A DNA stretch of 64,000 bases from Rhodovulum sp. (GTDB taxonomy: Bacteria > Pseudomonadota > Alphaproteobacteria > Rhodobacterales > Rhodobacteraceae): contig JACKKC010000001.1 in assembly GCA_020637615.1 (NCBI GenBank), positions 62,001-126,000 on the forward strand. The letters run 5' to 3'. The translations under genes were made by a program, and so were the position numbers. Shown here in pieces: positions 36,813 through 44,547 of the stretch (positions within the stretch are counted from its first letter, which is position 1; each line of letters opens with the position of its first letter). Under the pieces are notes generated by a model that was not told the origin of the DNA, ran no database searches, and saw only the letters and a program-made list of their open reading frames with translations.

Positions 36813-37023
36813 GGCCGCTGGGATCGACCGCCTTTTCGACGAGGGCGGAGACCTCTCCGAAGACCTCGACTTCACTCGCGCCCGCCGCCCTAACCTCAAG
36901 CCCCGCCGCGTCAACGTCGACTTTCCCGAATGGATGGTGAAAAGCCTCGACGCCCGCGCCGCCTACTTTGGCATCACCCGTTTGGCTTTGATCAAGATCT
37001 GGGCCGCCGAGCGGTTGGAGTGA
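36802..37023 (+). CDS. brnA: BrnA/CopG-type antitoxin, apparently without its toxin
   Basis: 73 residues from GTG 36802. The C-terminal ribbon-helix-helix region RRVNVDFPEWMVKSLDARA followed by GITRLALIKIWAAERLE is typical of CopG/BrnA antitoxins of BrnT toxins. The acidic N-terminal part (FDEGGDLSEDLDF) normally wraps the toxin. The preceding toxin frame is only a 3' fragment, so this looks like an orphan antitoxin left in the accessory region. Confidence 0.7.
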   Translation: MQNKAAGIDRLFDEGGDLSEDLDFTRARRPNLKPRRVNVDFPEWMVKSLDARAAYFGITRLALIKIWAAERLE

Positions 37024-37185
37024 CCCCGCGCCGCGTTAACCGTTAGGCATTCATGAAAAAATGGCTTGCCGCATTCCAGCCGTCTTCCAGCCGTCTTCCA
37101 GCCCGGTTCAAGCCACGACGAAGCCACGTTAACCCTTGATCCCGCTAGACTTTGAGGCCGAACAAGCCGGCGGCGCCGCCGAGCA

Positions 37186-37518
37186 CTATTTCGCCAGCGG
37201 AGTCGCCCCTGTCTCGACCCGCACGATCTTGCCGTCCTTCAGCGTCATGGCCAGCAGCACCGCCTCCCGCGTGCCGTCGGGATAGTCGTTGACCGAATGC
37301 GCCACGAGGATGTCGTCGTTCTCGTAGATGCAGCGCCGGTTCCCCATCACCGTGCGCTCGTCCGCCACCATCTTGCGGATCATCTCCGCGAACTGCGCCT
37401 TGTCCATCTCCGTGCCGGCCTGGTGGCGCACGAAGACCGCGTCGTCGGCGTAGAGGTCGAGATAGGCCTCCGCGTCCTTGTTCGCCATCGCGGCATTCAT
37501 CTTCTCGAAGATCGCCAT
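37186..37518 (-). CDS. SnoaL-like / NTF2-fold protein
   Basis: 110 residues. The ATG at 37518 is preferred over 37524 because GGGGAGGAG ends 6 bp before it. The sequence has the SnoaL/DUF4440 pattern: an N-terminal helix (FEKMNAAMANKDAEAYLDL), then YADDAVFVRHQAG and later strands. Enzymatic or ligand roles vary. It appears intact and lies between the antitoxin and the IS4 element. Confidence 0.75.
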   Translation of the reverse strand: MAIFEKMNAAMANKDAEAYLDLYADDAVFVRHQAGTEMDKAQFAEMIRKMVADERTVMGNRRCIYENDDILVAHSVNDYPDGTREAVLLAMTLKDGKIVRVETGATPLAK

Positions 37519-37629
37519 GTCCATCTCCTCCCCTGTTGTCCCGCAAGTATCCGCCCCTCCGGCCCGCAGCGCAAGCATCGGGCGCCCCGCTCCGGCCGCG
37601 GCGCGCGCATTGGTTGCCATCGATCCATA

Positions 37630-38783
37630 CTACACGACAGTACAGGCTGAGGGCGGGATGAGGTGATCTTCTGGACGACTCCGACCAAGGAAACGTCCCG
37701 ATGTCGCACCGAACCATCACCGCCCTCACGAACCTTCTGCGCTCGCATGTGGCGCTCGGCAAGAGCCGTATCGAGACGCTCTGCCTGCTGATCGTCGGCA
37801 TCGTCGGCGCCCGCACGGTCAACCTCGGCCACGTGGCCTGCGAGCGGGGCGGGAGCGTGCGGACGGCGTCGACCTACCGGCGGCTGCAGCGGTTCTTCCA
37901 GCACGTGCGTCTCGGCGAGGACTGGGCGCTGCCGCTCGTCGCCGGGCTGGTCGGGCCGGCGCGGAACTGGACGCTGGTGCTCGACCGGACGAACTGGTCG
38001 ATCGGCGCGCGCGAGGTGAATTACCTCGTGCTCGCGGTGGTGACGCGGCGCTTCCGGGTGCCGCTCCTCTGGACGGTTCTGCCCGGGAAGGGCAACAGCT
38101 CGACCGCGGCGCGCATCGCCCTCGTGCGACGCTACCTCGCGCACTTCCCGGCCTCGAGCATCGGCGTCCTGCTCGCCGACCGCGAGTTTGTCGGCGCCAA
38201 GTGGCTGAAATTCCTCGACGACAGCAAGATCCCTTTCGCCATCCGCCTCCGGGAGGATCTGCGCGTCGCTACCGACGACGGCTGCGAGCTCACCCTCTTC
38301 GCCCGCCTGCACCGCACGCGGGCGACCCGCACCTTCCGCGGCCGCCTCTGGTCGGGCTGCGAGGACGGGCCCTCCCTCGCCTTCGCCGCCAAGCGCCTCC
38401 GGGGCGAATGGCTGATCGTCGTCTCCAACCTCCCGCCCCGGCGGGCGCTCCAGGCCTACCGACGCCGCTGGGCCATCGAGGCCATGTTCGGCGACGCCAA
38501 GACCCGCGGCCTCAACATCGAGGACACCCGCCTCACCTGTCCCCGCAAGCTCGCCCTCCTGATGGCCATCGTCGCCATTGCCCTCGCCTGGGCCGGACGC
38601 GCCGCCGCCGACCTTCTCGGCAGCCGCGAGCCAGAGCCCAAGTCACACGGCTACCTCGCCCGCTCCTGGTTCAGGATCGGCCTCGACCACATCCGAAACC
38701 TGCTCAGGTCCGATCCCGACAGAGCGACATACCCATGGCGATCCCTGGCTCCGAAAAGGCTGAAATCGGCGAGAGTCGTGTAG
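37630..38783 (+). mobile_element. IS4-family insertion sequence, complete
   Basis: CTACACGAC at 37630-37638 and its exact complement GTCGTGTAG at 38775-38783 bracket the transposase gene and define an element of 1154 bp. The gene's TAG stop is the last three bases of the right end. I see no direct target duplication in the flanks (CGATCCATA left, CGTGGGGCC right), so one side may have rearranged. Confidence 0.8.
37701..38783 (+). CDS. IS4-family DDE transposase
   Basis: 360 residues, intact. Catalytic Asp residues lie in LVLDRTNWSIG and LLADREFVG. The YREK signature Y-x2-R-x3-E-x6-K is exact in YRRRWAIEAMFGDAK. Length and layout are normal for the family, so the element may still be active. 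The stop codon lies inside the right inverted repeat. Confidence 0.93.
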   Translation: MSHRTITALTNLLRSHVALGKSRIETLCLLIVGIVGARTVNLGHVACERGGSVRTASTYRRLQRFFQHVRLGEDWALPLVAGLVGPARNWTLVLDRTNWSIGAREVNYLVLAVVTRRFRVPLLWTVLPGKGNSSTAARIALVRRYLAHFPASSIGVLLADREFVGAKWLKFLDDSKIPFAIRLREDLRVATDDGCELTLFARLHRTRATRTFRGRLWSGCEDGPSLAFAAKRLRGEWLIVVSNLPPRRALQAYRRRWAIEAMFGDAKTRGLNIEDTRLTCPRKLALLMAIVAIALAWAGRAAADLLGSREPEPKSHGYLARSWFRIGLDHIRNLLRSDPDRATYPWRSLAPKRLKSARVV

Positions 38784-38819
38784 CGTGGGGCCGGTCCACC
38801 CATCATCTGAAAAGGCGTT

Positions 38820-38856
38820 TAACAACAACTTATTGAACAATGTCCCGCTGAGGGAC
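38820..38856 (+). repeat. Looser copy (B) of the AT-rich plus TGTCCC palindromic motif
   Basis: TAACAACAACTTATTGAACAA precedes TGTCCCGCTGAGGGAC, resembling copies A (4171) and C (63151). Here it coincides with the 3' end of the IS630 pseudogene, whose stop codon is at 38830-38832. The likeness may therefore be chance or may reflect IS-derived sequence. Confidence 0.3.
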
Positions 38857-39944
38857 GCCTCCACAGGCTGGAGCGCTGGGAGCACGAGACCGCTTGACGG
38901 ATGCGAGGATCTCATCAGCTGATTTGACCCATCGGTATGGCTTGGGCTTCTCGTTATGCGCCTCAATGAAGGCGGCAATGTCGGCCTCAGCTCGGCGGTG
39001 GACCGGTGGACACCCCGTTGCAGTTGCTTGCGTGTCAACTCAGCGAACCAACGCTCCACTTGGTTGATCCAGCTTGCCGACGTGGGCGTGAAATGCACGT
39101 GCCAGTGCGGGCGGCGCGCCAGCCACGCCTTTGACGCGCGGCGTTTTGTGCGTGGCATAGTTGTGTCCATCACCAGATGCACCTCCGGCCCGTCCGGCAT
39201 GGCAACGTCGATCTTCTTGAGGAAGTCGAGGGAACCCGGTTGCCCGATGCCGTTTGTAGCATTTCCCGATCACCGCCCCCGTGGCGATATCGAGCGCGGC
39301 AAACAGCGACGTCGTGCCGTGTCGAATGTATGTGTGGGTTCTGCGTTCGGCGACACCCGACGCCATCGGCAGCACCGGCTGTTCGCGGTCCAGCGCCTGG
39401 ATCTGCGATTTTTCATCTACACACAGCACGATAGCCCGGTTCGGCGGCGACATGTAAAGGCCGACGATGTCCTGCACCTTGTCGACGAACAGCGGATCGG
39501 TCGAGAGTTTGAACGTCTCGCCCGATGCGGCTGAAGGCCGAAGGCGGCCCAGATGCGCCGGATTGTCGTATGCGACAGGCCCGTTGCTGCGGCCATCGAT
39601 CGGATCGACCAATGGGTGGCATCCTTCGGCGCGCTGTTCAGTGTGCGTTCGATTACCGCAGCAACCTGATCGTCCGATACGGTGCGTGGCCGACCGGGCC
39701 GGTATTCGTCGGTCAAACCCTCGATCCGCTCCTTCACAAACCGCCTGCGCCATTTGCCAACAGTGTGCTCATGCACACCGAGCCGCGCACCAGCCTCCTT
39801 GCTTTGAAGCCCTTCCGCGCAGAGCAAGATCATCCTGCACCGGTCCGAGAGCGACCGCGCCGCCTTGTGTCGCCGAACCTGTGCTTCGAGGAAGGCCCGT
39901 TCCTCCTCACTCAGAACGACCTCGTCTGCCAAACGCCCCACCAT
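38830..39944 (-). pseudogene. Frameshifted IS630-family transposase
   Basis: The N-terminal half (to about 39500) reads as a normal helix-turn-helix transposase: MVGRLADEVVLSEEER, LGVHEHTVGKWRRRF. The frame then changes to one containing VGLYMSPPNRAIVLCVDEKS, changes again near the catalytic segment (VHLVMD, then NYATHKTPRVK in another frame, then HFTPTSASWINQVERWF) and once more before KPKPYRWVKSADEIL at the end. At least four shifts break the DDE domain, so this copy is inactive. Confidence 0.85.
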
Positions 39945-40012
39945 CGCATCATCTCCCGATATACATCAAGTTAATGATACGAATTACAGTTCCAGAGGGC
40001 TAGAGCACATTC

Positions 40013-40657
40013 TCACCACTCGGGCTCATAGCCTGCTGCGGAGAAGTAGTTGCGGCATTCCTGGGGGCTGAAGGCTTCGATGGCTGTGCTGACGGCGTCC
40101 CAGAGAGCGTCGCGGGTACGAGCGGCAGCCTTTCGGAGCAGAGCCTTGAGCTTGGCGAAGGCGTTCTCGATCGGATTGAAGTCGGGGCTGTAAGGCGGCA
40201 GGAAGAGGAGCCTCGCGCCGGCAGTCTCGATGGCCTCGCGGGCGGCAGCGCCTTTGTGGCTGCCGAGATTGTCCATGATGACGGTGTCACCCGGGCGGAG
40301 CGTGGGGACGAGCAGTTGCCGGACATAGGCGAGGAAGGTCTCGCCGTTGATCGGACCGTCGATGACCATCGGCGCGTCGAAGCCGGAAAGCCGCAGCCCG
40401 GCTACGAAGGTGGTCGTGCGCCAGTGGCCATGCGGGATCGCGGAGCGCAAGCGCTCCCCCCGAGGCGCCCGGCCACGGATCCGCGTCATCTTGGTGTTCA
40501 GCCAGGTCTCGTCGATGAAGATCAGGCGCTCGGGGTCCAGGTCCGGCTGGGCCTGGAACCAGGCCTTGCGGGCCGCGGCGACGTCGGCGCGATCCTGCTC
40601 GGCGGCGTGAGCCGACTTTTTTGAACGTCCAGCGTTCGCCATTGTCGCTCGGACCAA
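40013..40657 (-). CDS. IS630-family transposase, C-terminal (DDE) part
   Basis: Carries the catalytic domain: IFIDETWLNTKMTRIRG, VIMDNLGSHKGAAAREAIE and FLPPYSPDFNPIENAFAKLK, the standard D-D-E layout of IS630. It continues the N-terminal part encoded at 40673-41002 in another frame. A run of six A residues (on the coding strand TTCAAAAAAGTC) near the junction could allow slippage. It has no convincing start of its own. Confidence 0.8.
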   Translation of the reverse strand: MVRATMANAGRSKKSAHAAEQDRADVAAARKAWFQAQPDLDPERLIFIDETWLNTKMTRIRGRAPRGERLRSAIPHGHWRTTTFVAGLRLSGFDAPMVIDGPINGETFLAYVRQLLVPTLRPGDTVIMDNLGSHKGAAAREAIETAGARLLFLPPYSPDFNPIENAFAKLKALLRKAAARTRDALWDAVSTAIEAFSPQECRNYFSAAGYEPEW

Positions 40658-40672
40658 TGGCGCGCCAATGGC

Positions 40673-41002
40673 TCACCGGCGGAAGAAGCGGTGCACGGTC
40701 GAGGGCGCGAAGCGCTCTCCATGCCGCGCCTCGAGCCGCTCCGCGATCTCGGCCAGCGTGATGTGAACGGCCGCCTCGACCATCGCGAAGATCGCAGGGC
40801 CGAGCGCCTCGATCCTGTCGGAACGCCTGTCGCCGCCTTGGGCCCGCGGCGCGACCGAGCCGGTCTCGCGCCACAGCCGATGCCACTTGACCGCCATCGA
40901 CGGCGAGATGCCGAACCGCGCCGCTGCCGCACGGCAACTCGCGCCGCCATCAATCGCGCCGACGACGCGCTCTCGAAGGTCGAGGGAAAGAGGACGGGTC
41001 AT
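40673..41002 (-). CDS. IS630-family transposase, N-terminal DNA-binding part
   Basis: 109 residues from ATG 41002. The helix-turn-helix region has LDLRERVVGAIDGGASCRAAA and GISPSMAVKWHRLW, then SVAPRAQGGDRRSDR and ITLAEIAERLEARHG, ending in TVHRFFRR. In related elements the protein runs straight into the DDE part. Here a TGA and ~45 bp of extra sequence intervene, so this copy may be damaged or need frameshifting. Confidence 0.8.
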   Translation of the reverse strand: MTRPLSLDLRERVVGAIDGGASCRAAAARFGISPSMAVKWHRLWRETGSVAPRAQGGDRRSDRIEALGPAIFAMVEAAVHITLAEIAERLEARHGERFAPSTVHRFFRR

Positions 41003-41094
41003 GAAGGCTGGCCTCCCCACCAGCCCTGACTCTGAATCATGAAAGCGGCCGGATGGGAATCCCGCGCAGCGATCCCATGAGATCGACAGATGCT

Positions 41095-41574
41095 CTAGCC
41101 GATCACCAGCCCGGTCAGCCAGAGCCCCAGCCCGAAGATCGTATGTCCGGCGAGGTTCAGGAGCCGCACTTTCGCGGGGTTCGGCGCCTTCGAGGCCGCC
41201 CAGCCGAGACCGAGCCCGGGCTGCAGCAGGAACCAGCCGAAGGCGAGCGTGGCGAGGCCGAAGATCCAGGCCGGCAGCAGGCGGGGCGCCGCCAGCCAGT
41301 CGGGGCCCACGATCAGCACAAAGGCCATGCCATAGACGAGCCCCACCGCGTAATGCCCGATCCAGCCGAGCGCGAGCTCGTGCCGCCAGGGCTCGGCCGC
41401 GCCGATGTCCTCGTGGAACACCCTGCCGCGGGCGAGATGCCGGAACCAGCGCCCGATCGGCGCCCAGTTCGGCGGCGGCTGCCCCGTCGCCCGCGCCAGC
41501 CCCGCTTGCCAGAGATCGAAGAGAAGGGTGGCGCCGAGCCCCAGCAGCGCGCCCTGCAGCATCAGGCCGGCCAT
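41095..41574 (-). CDS. DUF2938 family membrane protein
   Basis: 159 residues with four predicted membrane helices (about 3-22, 70-90, 98-118, 138-157) and conserved-looking blocks NWAPIGRWFRHLARGRVFHE and WIGHYAVGLVYG, typical of DUF2938. The function is unknown. Its stop codon contains the TA into which the IS630 element jumped. Coding length appears unaffected. Confidence 0.8.
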   Translation of the reverse strand: MAGLMLQGALLGLGATLLFDLWQAGLARATGQPPPNWAPIGRWFRHLARGRVFHEDIGAAEPWRHELALGWIGHYAVGLVYGMAFVLIVGPDWLAAPRLLPAWIFGLATLAFGWFLLQPGLGLGWAASKAPNPAKVRLLNLAGHTIFGLGLWLTGLVIG

Positions 41575-41599
41575 GGGTCCTCCCGGCGGCCGCCCGGCC

Positions 41600-41890
41600 T
41601 CACACCTCCGCCACCACCGCGCCCTTCATCTCGCCGGTCAGGCGGAAACCGTCCACCGCCTGCACCTTGCGCCGGACCTCGGCGATGAGATGCATCGCGT
41701 CGTCCCGGGTCTGCTCGTCGGGCCATTCCGAGATCGCGGCGGTGGTGCGGCTGCTGGTGCGGACCAGCGTGACCTTGGTCGCCCCCATCGCCTTCAGCGC
41801 CGGGAGCCGCTGCTCGCGCACGCTGCGCAGATTGGTCTCCCAATCCGCCCCGTCCGAGAGTTCCCAGGTGGTGATCGTCAGATAGCCCAT
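41600..41890 (-). CDS. Small ABM/dimeric-barrel-like protein
   Basis: 96 residues, ATG 41890 with AAGGGG 7 bp upstream. The pattern of strands and helices (YLTITTWELSD, TKVTLVRTSSRTTAAISEWP, RKVQAVDGFRLTG) suggests a ferredoxin-like dimeric barrel, as in ABM or EthD-type proteins. I do not recognise a specific family. It is 25 bp from the DUF2938 gene on the same strand. Confidence 0.6.
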   Translation of the reverse strand: MGYLTITTWELSDGADWETNLRSVREQRLPALKAMGATKVTLVRTSSRTTAAISEWPDEQTRDDAMHLIAEVRRKVQAVDGFRLTGEMKGAVVAEV

Positions 41891-42024
41891 GTCGTTCCCC
41901 TTGAGACCGGTTGCCGGGGCCCAGCCTAGCACATCCGCGGCGCCTGGGGAGGCTCTTGCCGCCGCCAGTGGACCGCCCCGCGCCGATCGCCTAAGAGACC
42001 GCGACGGAACGAGGAGGCGAAGCG

Positions 42025-43365
42025 ATGTCCCATGGCGGCGAACCCATGCCGATGGAATCCCGGGCGGCCGGGCCGCTCAGGGGCATGGCGGAGGTGCCCG
42101 GCGACAAGTCGGTCTCGCACCGCGCGCTGATCCTCGGGGCGCTCAGCATCGGCGAGACCCGCATCCTCGGCCTCCTGGAGGGCGAGGACGTGCTCGACAC
42201 CGGCCGCGCCATGCGGGCCTTCGGCGCGCGCGTCGAGCGGCTCGCGGACGGCGAATGGCAGGTGCAGGGCGTCGGCGTCGGCGGCTTCCTCGAGCCCGAG
42301 GACGTGATCGATTGCGGCAATTCCGGCACCGGCGTCCGCCTGATCATGGGCGCGATGGCCACCAGCGACCTCACGGCGGTCTTCACCGGCGACGCCAGCC
42401 TGCGCGGGCGACCCATGGGGCGGGTGATCGACCCGCTCGCGCTCTTCGGGGCGCAGGCGCGCGGCCGGCGCGGCGGGCGGCTGCCGCTCGCGCTCACCGG
42501 TGCCGCGAACCCGGTGCCCGTCACCTACACCACGCCGATGCCCTCGGCGCAGGTGAAATCCGCGGTGCTGCTCGCCGGGCTGAACGCGCCGGGCGAGACG
42601 GTGGTGATCGAGCGCGAGCAGACCCGCGACCATACCGAGCGCATGCTGGCGGGCTTCGGCGCGACGGTCGCGGTGGAGACCAGCACCGAGGGACGGGTCA
42701 TCACCCTGACCGGCCAGCCGGAGCTCCAGGGCCGCACGATCTCGGTGCCACGCGACCCCAGCTCCGCGGCCTTCCCGGTGGCGGCGGCGCTGATCGTCGA
42801 GGGTTCCGACATCACCGTGCCGGGCATCGGGCTGAACCCCACGCGCGCCGGGCTCTACGACACGCTGGTCGAGATGGGCGCGCGCATCGATTTCGCCAAC
42901 CGGCGCGAGGAGGGCGGCGAGCCCATGGCCGACCTGCGGGTGCGCTTCTCCGAGCTCACCGGGATCGAGGTGCCGCCCGAGCGCGCGGTCTCGATGATCG
43001 ACGAATACCCGATCCTCGCCGCCCTGGCCGCGCTGGCGGACGGGCCGACGGTGATGCGCGGCATCCGCGAGCTGCGGGTCAAGGAATGCGACCGCATCGA
43101 CGCCATGGCGCGCGGGCTCGAGGCCTGCGGCATCCGGATCGAGGAGGGCACGGATTATCTCATCGTGCACGGCCGCGGCCCGCGCGGCGTCGCCGGGGGC
43201 ACGACCGTCTCCAGCCGGCTCGACCATCGCATCGCCATGTCCTTCCTCTGCCTCGGCCTCGCCGCGCAGGCGCCGATCCGGGTCGACGACGGCGCGCCGA
43301 TCGCGACGAGCTTCCCGGGCTTCGTGGCGCTGATGCGCCGGCTCGGCGCGGAAATCACCGCGTGA
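42025..43365 (+). CDS. aroA: 3-phosphoshikimate 1-carboxyvinyltransferase (EPSP synthase), class II-like
   Basis: 446 residues. It makes 5-enolpyruvylshikimate 3-phosphate from shikimate 3-phosphate and PEP. Blocks resemble the Agrobacterium-type enzyme: VPGDKSVSHRALILGAL, LLEGEDVLDTGRAM, RPMGRVIDPL, MIDEYPILA and LDHRIAMSFL. The loop that decides glyphosate response reads CGNSGTGVRL, with Gly101 where the resistant CP4 enzyme has Ala. This predicts sensitivity. The GFA-type gene begins 4 bp inside its end. Confidence 0.95.
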   Translation: MSHGGEPMPMESRAAGPLRGMAEVPGDKSVSHRALILGALSIGETRILGLLEGEDVLDTGRAMRAFGARVERLADGEWQVQGVGVGGFLEPEDVIDCGNSGTGVRLIMGAMATSDLTAVFTGDASLRGRPMGRVIDPLALFGAQARGRRGGRLPLALTGAANPVPVTYTTPMPSAQVKSAVLLAGLNAPGETVVIEREQTRDHTERMLAGFGATVAVETSTEGRVITLTGQPELQGRTISVPRDPSSAAFPVAAALIVEGSDITVPGIGLNPTRAGLYDTLVEMGARIDFANRREEGGEPMADLRVRFSELTGIEVPPERAVSMIDEYPILAALAALADGPTVMRGIRELRVKECDRIDAMARGLEACGIRIEEGTDYLIVHGRGPRGVAGGTTVSSRLDHRIAMSFLCLGLAAQAPIRVDDGAPIATSFPGFVALMRRLGAEITA

Positions 43366-43766
43366 GCACGGCCCGGTCCGGCGGCTGCCTCTGCGGCGCG
43401 GTGCGCTACCGCGTGACCGGACCGCTCCGCAGCGTCGTGGCCTGTCATTGCGGGCAGTGCCGGCGGAGCTCGGGCCACCATGTCGCGGCGACCGCGGCGC
43501 GGCGGGAGGATGTGGCGATCACCGGCGAGGTGACCTGGTACGCCTCGAGCCCGGAGGCCCGGCGCGGCTTCTGCGCGCGCTGCGGCTCGAACCTCTTCTG
43601 GGAACGGCCGGGCTCGGGAGGGATTTCGATCTTCGCGGGAACCCTCGATCTGCCCACGGGACTGCGCCTCAAGGGTCACATCCACGTGGCCGGCAAGGGC
43701 GATTATTACGAGATCGCCGACGGGCTGCCGCAGGCCGAAGCGGGTGATCCGGAGATGACGGCGTGA
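43362..43766 (+). CDS. GFA/CENP-V family zinc protein
   Basis: 134 residues from GTG 43362, overlapping the aroA stop (GTGA). Zinc-binding cysteines occur in GGCLCGAVRY, ACHCGQCRRSSGHH and FCARCGSNLFW, the signature of the glutathione-dependent formaldehyde-activating fold. Activity on formaldehyde is doubtful for most members. Translational coupling with aroA is probable but the functional link is unclear. Confidence 0.85.
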   Translation: MSTARSGGCLCGAVRYRVTGPLRSVVACHCGQCRRSSGHHVAATAARREDVAITGEVTWYASSPEARRGFCARCGSNLFWERPGSGGISIFAGTLDLPTGLRLKGHIHVAGKGDYYEIADGLPQAEAGDPEMTA

Positions 43767-43815
43767 CGGCGGAGAGGGCGCCCGATCGACGGCCGCAGCC
43801 ATGGAGTGGGTCACG

Positions 43816-44448
43816 ATGAAGTTCACGGTGGCGATCGACGGGCCGGCGGCGGCCGGCAAGGGCACGATCGGGCGGGCGGTGGCCGCCGAACTGGGCCTCG
43901 CCTATCTCGACACCGGGCTGCTCTACCGGGCGGTGGGCGTGCAGGCGCTCGACGACGGGCGCGGGGTGATCGACCCGCATTGGGCGGCCGAGATCGCCCG
44001 GCGCCTGGAGCCGGACGACCTGGAGCGGCCGGCCCTGCGCAGCGCCCGGGCCTCGGCGGCGGCCTCCAAGGTCGCGGCCCTGCCGGAGGTGCGCGCGGCA
44101 TTGCTCGACTTCCAGAAGCGCTTCGCGCGCCGGGAGGGCGGGGCGGTGCTCGACGGGCGCGACATCGGCACGGTCATCGCGCCCAATGCCGAGGCCAAGC
44201 TCTTCGTCACCGCCAGCGACGAGGTCCGCGCCCGGCGGCGCGCCGCCGAGATGGACGGGGGCCAGAGCCTCGGGCAGGTGCTGGCCGAGATCCGCGCCCG
44301 CGACGCGCGGGACGCCGGCCGGGATGCCGCGCCGATGGTGGCGGCCGCCGATGCGCTCTTGCTCGATACCACGGATCTGTCTATAGACGCGGCCGTCGCT
44401 GCAGCGATCGCCCATGTGAAGAGCCGGCTACCGCAGGGTGGGGCCTGA
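43816..44448 (+). CDS. cmk: Cytidylate kinase
   Basis: 210 residues. The ATG at 43816 is used because GGAG precedes it at a normal distance and MKFTVAIDG is the conserved start; an ATG at 43801 is also in frame. The P-loop is GPAAAGKGT, followed by LDTGLLYRAVG, VLDGRDIGTVIAP and RRRAAEM. It phosphorylates CMP and dCMP. It directly precedes rpsA, the conserved order in alphaproteobacteria. Confidence 0.94.
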   Translation: MKFTVAIDGPAAAGKGTIGRAVAAELGLAYLDTGLLYRAVGVQALDDGRGVIDPHWAAEIARRLEPDDLERPALRSARASAAASKVAALPEVRAALLDFQKRFARREGGAVLDGRDIGTVIAPNAEAKLFVTASDEVRARRRAAEMDGGQSLGQVLAEIRARDARDAGRDAAPMVAAADALLLDTTDLSIDAAVAAAIAHVKSRLPQGGA

Positions 44449-44547
44449 AAGCCCCGCGCTGATCGTTGGTTTTTCGGGCCGCTGCGGCCCAGCCCATAGA
44501 CCGGCGGAGCCAACCGCCCGGCCAGAAACACGAACCTGGAGAAATGC

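Larger units (their letters stand above)
40003..41095 (-). mobile_element. IS630-family insertion sequence flanked by TA
   Basis: The ends are GAGCAC at 40003 and TGCTC ending at 41095, each next to TA (40001-40002 and 41096-41097), the expected target duplication of IS630 elements. It is inserted exactly in the TAG stop codon of the DUF2938 gene, and the stop is recreated by the duplication. The transposase occupies two frames. Confidence 0.75.

Noticed and set aside
37024..37140. TTAAC half-sites as CtrA box
   Set aside because: The spacing between TTAA elements is not seven bases.
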